Origin: Lachnospiraceae bacterium
GTDB lineage: Bacteria > Bacillota > Clostridia > Lachnospirales > Lachnospiraceae
Assembly: GCA_015057455.1 (NCBI GenBank)
Contig: SVEH01000017.1
Span: 1-64,000 of the forward strand
Length of the DNA: 64,000 nt
Reading direction: 5' to 3'
Position numbers and translations under genes: made by a program. Positions 16,937 through 25,944 of the stretch are shown here, piece after piece. The notes under the pieces are model-generated. The model was given only the letters and a program-made list of their open reading frames with translations. It ran no database searches and had not been told where the DNA came from. Numbering within the stretch: position 1 is the stretch's first letter; every line of letters begins with the position of its first letter.

Positions 16937-17672
16937 ATAGTTTGTTGATATTAGTAAACACATAACATCCAATTCCAACGGATATTGGAAGATTTAATGA
17001 GTCTACATCTGGACTTTGCGGGATAAATATACTTTGTCCAACATCTTTAAACATACTTGGAAGTCCTGTGGCTTCATTTCCATAGATAAGAGTATATAAG
17101 CTACTCTTAGGACACTCCATAATATCTAATGTTTTATCCCCATCTAGCATAAATGGGAACATATCATGATTACCATGTTCCTTGCTATATTCTTCGTATG
17201 AGTTATATATCTTATATCTCATCTTAAAGAGAGCTCCCATAGACGCTCTTACAGTCTTTGGATTAAATATATCTGCACATGGTGCAATTATTGCAAGATC
17301 CTTTATTCCAAAGCCTAACATACTTCTAATAATAGTACCCATATTCCCCATATCTGATGGGTTAACAAGTAACACATGATTATTTTCATTGATTAATTCA
17401 CTTTGAAACTTATCAAATATTCCAACAATCATGCAATTTTCCTTAGTACTAATTCTATTTATAGCCTTATCGCTATATCTTACTTCTATATCATATTCTT
17501 TACATACTTCTTCTATATTCACACTTCCATCATACTTAGAGTGTACATATACACATCTTACACTTTCTGGCTTATTCTTAATTAACTCCATTGTCGGAAA
17601 TGCTCCCAATGTATAAGAATAATCACATCCTTTTTTATATGCTTTATATACTATCTTCTCACTATTATCCAT
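16935..17672 (-). CDS. SpoU/TrmH-family RNA 2'-O-methyltransferase
   Basis: 245 residues from the ATG at 17672 (GGAG upstream). The frame stays open 70 codons further but without start signals, over a terminator. All three SpoU motifs are present: NPSDMGNMGTIIRSMLGFG (about 128-146), LIYGNEATGLP and IPQSPDVDSLNLPISVG. These form the knot that binds SAM. It methylates a ribose in tRNA or rRNA. The N-terminal half (YKKGCDYSYTLGAFPTMELI) is the substrate-binding region of the longer TrmH relatives. The exact RNA target is unknown. Confidence 0.9.
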   Translation of the reverse strand: MDNSEKIVYKAYKKGCDYSYTLGAFPTMELIKNKPESVRCVYVHSKYDGSVNIEEVCKEYDIEVRYSDKAINRISTKENCMIVGIFDKFQSELINENNHVLLVNPSDMGNMGTIIRSMLGFGIKDLAIIAPCADIFNPKTVRASMGALFKMRYKIYNSYEEYSKEHGNHDMFPFMLDGDKTLDIMECPKSSLYTLIYGNEATGLPSMFKDVGQSIFIPQSPDVDSLNLPISVGIGCYVFTNINKL

Positions 17673-17812
17673 AATTTTCTCCATTTTATTTATTTTTATC
17701 TTAATATAACATTGTTTTACATAATAATCACTAACAAGTAATAATTTCGTATGAAACAATAATCTCGCAATCAAAAACCTTGGTATCGTATAACGCACCA
17801 AATTTGTTTGCG

Positions 17813-17858
17813 AAAAAAAGTTGTTTATAGTGACACACATATCACTACAAACAACTTT
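17813..17858 (-). terminator. Terminator of the two-TM-module gene pair
   Basis: On the minus strand AAAGTTGTTTGTAGTGATA pairs with the complementary TATCACTATAAACAACTT-type arm through a long imperfect stem, followed by TTTTTTTCG. It lies 38 bp after the stop at 17896. Confidence 0.85.
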
Positions 17859-17895
17859 AACAGTTTTACTTTCTAATATCAAGGTAAAAGTATTT

Positions 17896-18333
17896 TTAGA
17901 AAGTTCCCTTTACCTTTACAAATACAACTTTCATAAAATCAAATATTTTATCAAATATTGATTTATAATCTATCTTATCACAAGTTAGTGCCATAAACAC
18001 TAAAATTACTGTCATACAAATTAATGTAACAAGTACAACTGCTCTTGCAAATGACTTCTTATTCTCATTCTTAGAAGCAAATGCCATAATTAAAGTACCA
18101 AGTACATTAACACCTGGAATTAACATCATTATCATCATTCCAAACCATGATGCTATTGAAACTGATGCTTCACTCATATCATCCTCTTCTTCATCTTCAA
18201 TTATTTCTTCTTTATACTTTAATCTACTATCTGCTGTTATTGTAAATGGATGTTGTACATCTTGATAAAAATCATTTGTCTCATATTGACCTTTACTTTG
18301 GTTCCAAAAAATATTCATATCCTGTGAATTCAT
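17896..18333 (-). CDS. Small membrane protein with a two-TM module
   Basis: 145 residues, ATG with GGAGGGG upstream. The N-terminal 60 residues are polar and acidic (EEIIEDEEEDDMSE). Two helices follow (about 62-83, 95-115) with a lysine-rich loop, then a basic tail. The module IASWFGMMIMMLIPGVNVLG...NKKSFARAVV resembles the C-terminus of the protein encoded 50 bp upstream: in both, Trp, Met, Pro and Gly positions precede a Lys-rich loop ending FAR. Probable paralogous partner. No named family was recognised; function unknown. Confidence 0.75.
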   Translation of the reverse strand: MNSQDMNIFWNQSKGQYETNDFYQDVQHPFTITADSRLKYKEEIIEDEEEDDMSEASVSIASWFGMMIMMLIPGVNVLGTLIMAFASKNENKKSFARAVVLVTLICMTVILVFMALTCDKIDYKSIFDKIFDFMKVVFVKVKGTF

Positions 18334-18383
18334 AATTATACCCCTCCTGATAATCTAATCCTATAATTATCTTACTCTTTAAC

Positions 18384-19577
18384 CTATAACCTACTTAAAT
18401 AATTCTTTATTATTTCGATACTTAATGTTCCTGACATATATAAATACATTGCTGCTAAAGATACTAACATATGACATGTCAAACATAATCTAGCAAAATT
18501 TCTTAATGACTTATTCTTTGGTACAACTAGTGACACTATTCCTGATATAACAAAACCTATGATAGGTACTATCATTACAATTCCCGAACAAATCCAAGAT
18601 AATACATCTGTTCCCTGTTCCCCTGTAGCTTGTATACCATTTTTTGAACCTTTACAATCTCTAACAACTAGTCCATTTTCTTTGTCTTTTGATAACCCTT
18701 TTTCAAATAACTCTGTTTTCTTATATGGTATATTATTTTTCTTTGCCCCATCATCTCTAATTGCTTGTCTTCCACTATCCATAATTCTAGTCTGTGGATC
18801 CTCTTTACTTTGTTTAATAATGTCATCGTTTAATTTATTCATGATATCTTCATACATATCATTACCTTGTATAGGTGACTGTATCTCATTACCTTGCATC
18901 ATAGGTTGACATTTCATCGAACCCAACCCCATAGTATTTTGATTCATAATTCTTTGATTCATTTTTTCAAAATCCATAGGTTTCTCTACTTTATTTTCAA
19001 ATGCAAATGCGCTTAACTTAGGCATTTCAAATTGTTCTTGTTCCTTAGGTATCGCTTGCTGTCCCCTTACTGGTGGCTCTAGTTTATCTATCTGTTTCAG
19101 TCTCATTATCTCTGCTTCAAACTCTTGTTGTGGTTGTGGTCTAATTCTTTGATGATTAATTGCACTATTTCCAACCTTATCAAACTCATGATTCATATTA
19201 AATGTTAATGCATCCGTTATCTGCGTTACCTTCTCATTATTAACTTTTTCTTTTAGTCTACCTGGCATATTGTCATGAGCAAAATATGGATCACTTTCAT
19301 GAAAAATTTGATTATAATATCCACCTGTTTTTATTCTTGATGATTCCTCGATAGCCTCTTTATATAATCTTTCTTTCATCACACTTTTATTCTTTCCTCT
19401 TGGCTTTATATTAGCAGTGCCATATATTCTGTCTTTTGCAATTTCATTTCTAAATTGCATCTCACTAAAAGATACATCTAAATCATAGTCATACTTCATA
19501 TCACTTGATTTGCTATAGATAGAATTATTAGGTTGTGCTGCGATGACTTTCTCATCCTCACTTCTTATAATTCTCAT
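18384..19577 (-). CDS. Unknown protein, disordered N-terminus with C-terminal two-TM module
   Basis: 397 residues from the ATG at 19577 (GAGGGG eight bases upstream; the ATG six codons earlier lacks a site). The first about 330 residues are hydrophilic, rich in Gln, Met, Asn, Lys and Asp, with no domain I recognise and probably disordered. The C-terminus has two helices in the pattern LSWICSGIVMIVPIIGFV...KNKSLRNFARLC, matching the smaller protein encoded directly downstream. Cotranscribed with it and ended by the terminator at 17813. Function unknown; a membrane-tethered assembly of the two proteins is inferred. Confidence 0.75.
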   Translation of the reverse strand: MRIIRSEDEKVIAAQPNNSIYSKSSDMKYDYDLDVSFSEMQFRNEIAKDRIYGTANIKPRGKNKSVMKERLYKEAIEESSRIKTGGYYNQIFHESDPYFAHDNMPGRLKEKVNNEKVTQITDALTFNMNHEFDKVGNSAINHQRIRPQPQQEFEAEIMRLKQIDKLEPPVRGQQAIPKEQEQFEMPKLSAFAFENKVEKPMDFEKMNQRIMNQNTMGLGSMKCQPMMQGNEIQSPIQGNDMYEDIMNKLNDDIIKQSKEDPQTRIMDSGRQAIRDDGAKKNNIPYKKTELFEKGLSKDKENGLVVRDCKGSKNGIQATGEQGTDVLSWICSGIVMIVPIIGFVISGIVSLVVPKNKSLRNFARLCLTCHMLVSLAAMYLYMSGTLSIEIIKNYLSRL

Positions 19578-19791
19578 GATAATTACCCCTCTCAAATGTT
19601 ACACACTTGTTAACTACCCATTCAATAACTTAAAACCCTTACTTATAATACTTATTACCCTAATTAATCAATATATTCCATACTTTTGCCTAAAAAACCT
19701 TATACTTTATTTAACCATATTTCTACCCTTTATGTCAATAGTTTTTTAATAAATTGTTAATATTTTTAAATATAACTTAATATTTTGCATC

Positions 19792-19835
19792 AAAAAAACA
19801 AACTATAATCATCACTAAATTATAGTTTGTTTTTC
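19792..19835 (-). terminator. Terminator after dapF
   Basis: AAACAAACTATAAT / ATTATAGTTTGTTT stem with an 11-nt loop and T runs on both sides, 55 bp after dapF. The rest of the 312-bp gap (19578-19791) shows nothing else recognisable. Confidence 0.85.
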
Positions 19836-19889
19836 TAACATACCCTAATTACAATTCTACCTGTTTTTATATCCTCTTTATTGTAGATA

Positions 19890-20753
19890 TTATTTTATAT
19901 TATCAAAATCCACTTCTATCTCTGATTCAAATACTGTATGAGATGGTCCTGTCATATACACATCTCCAGTTTGCTTATCCCATTTTACCTTTAGGTTACC
20001 ACCTATTTGCTCAACTTCTGCCTCATCATCTACTAAACCGAGTCTATTAGCAACAACAAATGCTGTACAGCAACCTGTTCCACATCCTATAGTTTCACCT
20101 GTACCTCTTTCCCACTCTCTCATCTTAATATAGTTTCTATTAATTACTTTCGCAAATGTAACATTAGTTTTATTTGTAAATAATTCTGTGTGATATTCTA
20201 TAGCCTTACCATATCCATCTACATCAAAATCCTTTAAATCATCCTCTAAAAATGCTACACAATGTGGGTTTCCCCAAGATACTGCTGAAATATTAAATTC
20301 CCTGTCTAATATCTTAACAGGTTCATCTATAAACTCTTCTGTATCAACATTAACTGGTATCTTAGTTGTATCAAATATAGGTGCTCCAATATTAGCTGTA
20401 ATATTACTTACATAACCTTCTGTAACTTCAAACCACAAATCTTTAATTCCACCAAGTGTTTCAATTCTCACATGCTCTTTATCCGTAAACCTATGGTCAT
20501 ATACAAACTTGCCAACACTTCTTACAGCATTACCACACATCTCGCCTTCAGATCCATCTGGATTAAACATTCTCATTCTAAAATCAGCAACTTCTGATGG
20601 ACATATAAGAACCATTCCATCAGAACCTATTGCAAAATGTCTATCACTAACGAATCTTGCCAATGCTGGCAAGTTCTCTAACTTTTGATTTATTGCATCT
20701 ATATATACATAATCATTACCAAATGCTTGCATCTTTGTAAATTTTATCTTCAT
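19890..20753 (-). CDS. dapF: Diaminopimelate epimerase
   Basis: 287 residues, ATG with GGAGG upstream. It converts LL-diaminopimelate to the meso form for lysine and peptidoglycan. Both catalytic cysteines are present: Cys73 in EGEMCGNAVRS and the second in GETIGCGTGCCTAF. Other family marks are MQAFGNDYVYID, RMFNPDG and SWGNPHCVAF. The length fits the family. It follows the cystathionine enzyme by 66 bp, so the pair is probably one transcript. Confidence 0.96.
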   Translation of the reverse strand: MKIKFTKMQAFGNDYVYIDAINQKLENLPALARFVSDRHFAIGSDGMVLICPSEVADFRMRMFNPDGSEGEMCGNAVRSVGKFVYDHRFTDKEHVRIETLGGIKDLWFEVTEGYVSNITANIGAPIFDTTKIPVNVDTEEFIDEPVKILDREFNISAVSWGNPHCVAFLEDDLKDFDVDGYGKAIEYHTELFTNKTNVTFAKVINRNYIKMREWERGTGETIGCGTGCCTAFVVANRLGLVDDEAEVEQIGGNLKVKWDKQTGDVYMTGPSHTVFESEIEVDFDNIK

Positions 20754-20819
20754 TATTATCCTCCGCTATTTAACTATCGTTACTAATTAATCTTAAATCT
20801 CTCCAACCACCCCATAAAA

Positions 20820-22001
20820 TTAGCCATTAAGTGCTCTATCTAAATCTGCAATAATATCATCTGCATTCTCAATACCAACTGACATACGAAGAAATGTTTC
20901 TGTAATTCCTAACTTCTGTCTTGTTTCTTCTGGTATAGATTCATGAGTTTGTGTTCTAGGATAAGTAATAAGTGTTTCCGTTCCACCTAAACTTTCTGCA
21001 AACATAACCATATCTACACCTTCCAATATCTTCTTTACAGTTTCAAATGAATCTACATTAAATGAAATCATTCCTCCAAAACCTTTTGTTTGTTTTTTAG
21101 TTATCTCATAACCTGGATGATCTTCAAATCCTACATAAAACACTTTAGTAACCTTGTCTTGATTTCTTAACCAATTAGCAACCTTCATTGCATTCTCATT
21201 ATGTCTCTCCATTCTTATATGAAGAGTTTTTAATCCTCTAAGTAATAGCCATGAATCTAATGCCGCTAATCCATTACCATGAGATTTAAGTTGTAATCTC
21301 ATATGATCTGCTAAATCTTGTCTATTAACAACAACTAATCCTGCAATTGTATCATTGTGTCCTCCAATATACTTAGTTCCACTATGAACTACCACATCTA
21401 TCCCCATAGATAAAGGTTGTTGAAAATATGGTGTTAAAAATGTATTATCTACAACTGATATAGCACCTATTTCCTTTGCAATATTAGCAACTGCCTCAAT
21501 GTCTGTTACTTTCATCATTGGGTTTGTTGGTGTCTCTACAAATATCATCCTTGTCTTATCTGTTATAGCATTCTTTAAATTATCTATATCTGACATATCA
21601 ACATATGTAAATGTTGCTCCATACTTAGTAAATATATCTTCACCTATACGATAAGTTCCTCCATATATATCATCTGATAGAATCACATGATCTCCTGGAT
21701 TAAGTATCGTAAACAATGACATATTAGCTGCTTGTCCACTAGAAAAAGCAAATCCTTCTAAGCCACCTTCTAATATAGCAATAGTTCTCTCTAATTCTTG
21801 GCGTGTAGGATTTTGTAATCTTGTATAATCAAATCCAGTTGATTCACCCAATGCTTTATGTCTAAATGTTGCTGTTTGATATATTGGAAAACTAACTGCA
21901 CCTGTAAGTGGTTCACACCCCAATGCTCCATGAACACATTTTGATTCCATTCTAAGATTTTCCTTTTTATCAAAATCTATATAATTACTAAAATTCTTCA
22001 C
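20820..22001 (-). CDS. Cystathionine gamma-lyase/synthase family PLP enzyme
   Basis: The frame covers 404 codons. The GTG at 22001, nine bases after AAGGA, gives 393 residues; the ATG at 21950 (MESKCVHG) matches the usual family N-terminus and is also possible. PLP fold-type I: SSGQAANM, YGGTYR, SVVDNTFLTPYFQQPLSMG and the PLP lysine in VHSGTKYIGGHND. The C-terminus has SLGGTETLITYPRTQTH. The family includes cystathionine gamma-synthase, gamma-lyase and homocysteine-forming enzymes, which sequence reading alone cannot separate. No S-box or T-box is visible upstream. dapF follows. Confidence 0.88.
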   Translation of the reverse strand: MKNFSNYIDFDKKENLRMESKCVHGALGCEPLTGAVSFPIYQTATFRHKALGESTGFDYTRLQNPTRQELERTIAILEGGLEGFAFSSGQAANMSLFTILNPGDHVILSDDIYGGTYRIGEDIFTKYGATFTYVDMSDIDNLKNAITDKTRMIFVETPTNPMMKVTDIEAVANIAKEIGAISVVDNTFLTPYFQQPLSMGIDVVVHSGTKYIGGHNDTIAGLVVVNRQDLADHMRLQLKSHGNGLAALDSWLLLRGLKTLHIRMERHNENAMKVANWLRNQDKVTKVFYVGFEDHPGYEITKKQTKGFGGMISFNVDSFETVKKILEGVDMVMFAESLGGTETLITYPRTQTHESIPEETRQKLGITETFLRMSVGIENADDIIADLDRALNG

Positions 22002-22128
22002 TATTCCACGTCCTTCCTTTTTATATAACTTCATTATGTTATATATATTTCCGTTATCTCAATTCACTGTCATATTATATCATTAGGATATTAAGTTGTA
22101 AATATTTATCAAAAATAAGTAATTTTTA

Positions 22129-22157
22129 TTGACAATTTATTACAAATTTTTTATGAT
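22129..22157 (+). promoter_or_regulatory. Sigma-A promoter of the secreted unknown
   Basis: TTGACA (22129-22134), 17-bp spacer, TATGAT (22152-22157), giving a leader of about 65 nt with AGGAGGT before the start. Confidence 0.7.
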
Positions 22158-22228
22158 ATCTTTATGTAGCTATACCTATATGCAATTTCCATTGCATATT
22201 AGAAGGATATGTTCAATAGGAGGTACCT

Positions 22229-23110
22229 ATGGTTTTTAATTTTAACAAATGCATTACCGCGGTTCTACTAGCAGTTGCACTTTTATCCGTAGCTTATATT
22301 TTTGAGACACGCAATACGACATCATACGCGGATACAGCCACTTATACTGGTGGTGATATTGTTTCATATAATATGTGTTTAATTGGTGATACTACCGAAA
22401 CTCTAACATTTCCTCTTATCACAAAAGAGAAAGTAAACTCGTTAGAGATTAAATCTATATCTGGTGGTGCTAAATCACACATTACTAGTTCTTTATCTTT
22501 TGACTCCTCAGATTACATCACATATAACGAATACAATATATATAACTTTTCACTTGCATTTCGTAATAAAAGTATTTACAGCAAAGGATATAGTATAACT
22601 ATACCTAAGTTTACGCTAGTAATTAACGATGATGAATTTATATATAAAACACCTAGTTTTTCAATATGCAATGATTCATACATTTCTAATAATCATGAAT
22701 ATAGAGTTAATTCTGATGATTTAATTATTACAGACTCTAATACTGCATATTATACTTTGCCAACATCTGATAACTTAGCCAACTTTACTATGTATGCTAA
22801 CAAAGATGTTACCGTAATGACTATTAAACCACTTGACTTCTTTACTATAAGTGATTTAAGTCTTAACGGTTCACCAACGGATGCAGATGGTGTATATATG
22901 AAATTAAGAAAAGAAAATAAATTTAAAACAGCATTTTCACTAAGCTATAATGATTACAATTATTCTAATAAAATCGTGAAAACATCAATAGTTGTAAAAT
23001 ATAAAGTGAATGATTCATACAATATGTATATATCTAACAGTCCGTTATATGTATTTCCAGGATATTCAAAGAACTATGCAATGGAAAGATATATTGACAA
23101 TTTGAAATAG
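22229..23110 (+). CDS. Secreted or anchored protein of unknown function
   Basis: 293 residues, ATG 5 bases after GGAGG. The N-terminus is a signal sequence (NKCITAVLLAVALLSVAYIF). The mature part is rich in Ser, Thr, Tyr, Asn and Ile with alternating beta-strand-like stretches and a single internal Cys pair (YNMCLIG, SFSICND). No catalytic motif, sorting signal or known domain was recognised. It is monocistronic between its own promoter and a mosaic repeat. Its N-terminal region VSYNMCLIGDTTETLTFPL could be an Ig-like strand pattern, but that is a guess. Confidence 0.75.
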   Translation: MVFNFNKCITAVLLAVALLSVAYIFETRNTTSYADTATYTGGDIVSYNMCLIGDTTETLTFPLITKEKVNSLEIKSISGGAKSHITSSLSFDSSDYITYNEYNIYNFSLAFRNKSIYSKGYSITIPKFTLVINDDEFIYKTPSFSICNDSYISNNHEYRVNSDDLIITDSNTAYYTLPTSDNLANFTMYANKDVTVMTIKPLDFFTISDLSLNGSPTDADGVYMKLRKENKFKTAFSLSYNDYNYSNKIVKTSIVVKYKVNDSYNMYISNSPLYVFPGYSKNYAMERYIDNLK

Positions 23111-23137
23111 AGATTATTATTATCGGACTCCTATATC

Positions 23138-23262
23138 AATTTGAGCTATCGCTCAAATTGGGGAATTTTTAGCTCCGCACGAGTGGAGTTTACAGTTCTA
23201 GTGACGCAATAAAGGGACTCGAATATATATTCGAGTCCCTTTATTATATGCTGTATACTTAT
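23138..23262 (+). repeat. Mosaic intergenic repeat, copy 3 (short form)
   Basis: Palindrome (23138-23159), TTTTTAGCTCCGCACGAGTG, TCTAGTGACGCAATAA, then a 32-bp perfect palindrome (23211-23242) made of only the outer arms of dyad B, then TTATATGCTGTATACT. It is the same order as copy 2, without the interior of B and without anything to the right. It sits between convergent genes; the rest of the gap to 23407 holds nothing recognisable. Confidence 0.9.
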
Positions 23263-23407
23263 AGTTTTAGTAATAACTCTATTTTCTTACTTTAATTAAT
23301 ATTATACTTTTTTAAGCCTTTTATATTTGCATTATCTGTGTCTTTTTATTTAAATTCGATTTTATTTATATATAAGCAGAAAAATAAGAGAAAACAAATT
23401 AATTATC

Positions 23408-24871
23408 TTATTCTGCTTTTTCTAATTTTACAAACTTTTCTGTTGAATCTATTACATATTCTGACTCTGCTGCCTCATATAACACATTTTGATCTGCATC
23501 TACAAATTTTATATTGCTATATGTAATTGGTACATCTTTGTTAGTATTAGATACTTTTACATTCCATTCATATTTATCTAAGTCTTCTACTTTTATATCA
23601 CTAAATAAATTATCTAATGCAATTGAAAAACTTCCTGTAGTTTCATTAAATGAACCATCAAAACCTTTTTCTCCTAATCCAATTTCTACTGCACGTTTAA
23701 ATGGTGCTGCTGTATATACACTTAAATTTCTATTTCCTTCTTTTTCAGTCGCTGTTATTACAACACCCATTCCTTTTGCAGAAGCTGTCTTAGCTTCAAA
23801 CTCAAGTGTTACTGGACTTGCCTGTTGATTTCCATTAACAATTACATATCCTATATCAACTAATGATGGCTCTCTGTTTTCAAATCCAAGATCTATTGCT
23901 GAATTAGAATAAACAGATGATATAATATTTAATGTATCATATGAAATCCACATATATCCATCATTACCATAATCTGTGCCACGAGTATTAGCAATTTTAA
24001 ATGCTCCCTTTTCACCTTCATCTACAATATTATTCTCATTTATATCCGCCCAAATCTCATCATTATAACCTACTATTGTAATTCTATGACCTTTATAACC
24101 TTCTCTATCACACAATGTCATTATTTGTTGACCTACATATGCTTCATTTGCTGGAACTTGGACATTAGATTCAATTGTTTTATATTTCCACTTATTACCT
24201 GGAGTTGACGCTGTAAGAACATAACCTTCACACAATGCTTTTTTTATCTCTAACAAATCTTCATCATCTGGACTTGTAATAGGTGTTGCATTGCCCATTC
24301 TATCAGCATCTCCATCTGAAACTTGAACAAAATCTTCTATTCTATTTAAATGTGCTGCTCTCCAAATATTTGCATCAGCAGATATATCACCTATTGGCAT
24401 ATCTCCATTTACTGTATCTGCAGGTAATTGAGCCATAGATACGCTTCCTACCTCTTTAAGAACTTTTGCAACATCTGTAAAATATGTTCCTTCATTATTA
24501 CCATTATTAGTTAAATTATATGTGAACACTGGTGATAATTGATTTTCTGGCAATGAACCATCTTTGTCTTGTGCTTTATTAAACTCATAAGATGTTTGAT
24601 AATATGTCATTGCCCAACTAGCACATGAATTATATGTTCCTTGTTGTATAATTGGTGGAAAATACTTATTTTGACTATTATCTACACTTTTTAAAATTTC
24701 AACATCTCCCGTTGCTTCATCTGCTAACGGTATCTGCTCATTATAAACAATATCTACTACTTCTTGCTGACTTTTAGACGCACTTGATGCGCTAGAATTA
24801 AAATTAGATGCACTAATTACTACACCCATCGCCATTAGTGCTGCAATAACCCTTATTCTCTTATTAACCAT
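23408..24871 (-). CDS. Secreted papain-like (C1 family) cysteine protease
   Basis: 487 residues from the ATG at 24871, five bases after GGAGGT; the 12-codon upstream extension has no site. The signal peptide is RVIAALMAMGVVISAS. Cys83 in GTYNSCASWAMTYY, His262 in GYKGHRITIVGYND and Asn295 in IANTRGTDYGNDGYMWISY give the Cys-His-Asn order of papain enzymes, with the supporting Gln in PIIQQGTY. Between His and Asn is a Ca-loop-like stretch (DINENNIVDEGE, 276-287) like a dockerin or EF-hand loop. The C-terminal about 130 residues form a beta-rich domain. It probably acts outside the cell on unknown proteins. It has its own promoter. Confidence 0.87.
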   Translation of the reverse strand: MVNKRIRVIAALMAMGVVISASNFNSSASSASKSQQEVVDIVYNEQIPLADEATGDVEILKSVDNSQNKYFPPIIQQGTYNSCASWAMTYYQTSYEFNKAQDKDGSLPENQLSPVFTYNLTNNGNNEGTYFTDVAKVLKEVGSVSMAQLPADTVNGDMPIGDISADANIWRAAHLNRIEDFVQVSDGDADRMGNATPITSPDDEDLLEIKKALCEGYVLTASTPGNKWKYKTIESNVQVPANEAYVGQQIMTLCDREGYKGHRITIVGYNDEIWADINENNIVDEGEKGAFKIANTRGTDYGNDGYMWISYDTLNIISSVYSNSAIDLGFENREPSLVDIGYVIVNGNQQASPVTLEFEAKTASAKGMGVVITATEKEGNRNLSVYTAAPFKRAVEIGLGEKGFDGSFNETTGSFSIALDNLFSDIKVEDLDKYEWNVKVSNTNKDVPITYSNIKFVDADQNVLYEAAESEYVIDSTEKFVKLEKAE

Positions 24872-24967
24872 AATAACCTCCATAACTATACTACATAACT
24901 CACCCAATGATTATTAAAATTGTACTTTCAAATATGATTATACACAAATAATTAATAATCTGAATAT

Positions 24968-24996
24968 AATATACTTTATAATAGACATTTAGTCAA
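24968..24996 (-). promoter_or_regulatory. Sigma-A promoter of the papain-like protease
   Basis: TTGACT (24991-24996), 17-bp spacer, TATATT (24968-24973) on the minus strand, leaving a leader of about 90 nt. Confidence 0.65.
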
Positions 24997-25037
24997 AATT
25001 CACTTTTTTGTATACTTTTACACAAGGCAAACCACTA

Positions 25038-25074
25038 AAAAAAGAGCTAGATTGATAATCCATCTAACTCTTTA
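25038..25074 (-). terminator. Terminator of the diguanylate cyclase-ABC operon
   Basis: AAAGAGTTAGAT/ATCTAGCTCTTT, 12 bp with one G-T pair and a 9-nt loop, then TTTTTTT on the minus strand, 140 bp after the permease. The sequence 25075-25215 holds nothing recognisable. Confidence 0.85.
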
Positions 25075-25215
25075 TACATTATTACCAAATTTACATTTAA
25101 TTTTTGTTAGTTTATAACAACATAATCATTAACATTTTTATCCATTTTTTTACTTCTTTATAGGTTTTAACCAAAACATAGCTTCTTTATAAAATTATTC
25201 TAAATTTTGTTAAAC

Positions 25216-25944
25216 TTAAAACCCTTTTTTATGTAGCACAACTACATTTATAACAATTAATACTACTGCATATACAACACATACAACCATTGGAATAATT
25301 GCATCACCAAAACTAAATGCCCTTTCTCCCATTCCTAAACTTTCAAGTGTTGGATACACAGGCGGAAACACATATTTTAGGAATTTAACTACAACAAAAT
25401 CTTCACCTAAAGGTCCACTAATTATTCCCATTACTCCATATGAAAATGCACCTATTGCTGCTATTTTTCTATTAGCCATAATTCTTGGATGCCATATAAA
25501 TCCAACAGCTGCTCCAAGCATTCCTAAACATATGTGCAATAAAAAAGCAATTAATAAATTACCTATTGTAAAATTATGATACTCCGCTGTATGAAATATT
25601 AAACTTATAATTTTTCCTAATATAGGCACTATCATTCCCATTACAGCATAAATAATAGACCAGCAAACAATAAATATATTCTTACTTAAATAGAATTTTT
25701 TCATATTCTTTGACTTTAAAATAGCTATCTGTTCTGCTACTAATTCTTCACAATCTGTAAAAACAAAAGAAGACCACACCATTAAAAAATACGTTGCAAC
25801 CATTGATACAACCAAAATGGATGTAACATCCTCTATTGCTCCTCCACACATCATAACCATAAATATTATATATATAGCTAGAGGCATAATAAACTTACTT
25901 GATTTAAAATACGTTTTAAAATGGTATCTAATTAGTGCTGTCAT
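25216..25944 (-). CDS. ABC transporter permease
   Basis: 242 residues with six hydrophobic stretches, a short basic N-terminus (TALIRYHFKTYFKSSK) and a cytoplasmic loop (VAEQIAILKSKNMKKFYLSKN). Its start codon overlaps the end of the ATPase gene (ATGA-type, 4 bp), with AAAGGAG inside that gene, so the two are translationally coupled. It resembles type-2 ABC exporters or lantibiotic-immunity-like permeases in size and shape; substrate unknown. Confidence 0.8.
   Translation of the reverse strand: MTALIRYHFKTYFKSSKFIMPLAIYIIFMVMMCGGAIEDVTSILVVSMVATYFLMVWSSFVFTDCEELVAEQIAILKSKNMKKFYLSKNIFIVCWSIIYAVMGMIVPILGKIISLIFHTAEYHNFTIGNLLIAFLLHICLGMLGAAVGFIWHPRIMANRKIAAIGAFSYGVMGIISGPLGEDFVVVKFLKYVFPPVYPTLESLGMGERAFSFGDAIIPMVVCVVYAVVLIVINVVVLHKKGF

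Noticed and set aside
17673-17882. N-terminal extension of the SpoU-type methylase (70 codons)
   Set aside because: Reads across the terminator of the upstream unit; the family N-terminus and GGAG fit the ATG at 17672.
22035-22228. Possible S-box or T-box ahead of the cystathionine enzyme
   Set aside because: No conserved aptamer or specifier motifs; only a promoter for the divergent gene is visible.
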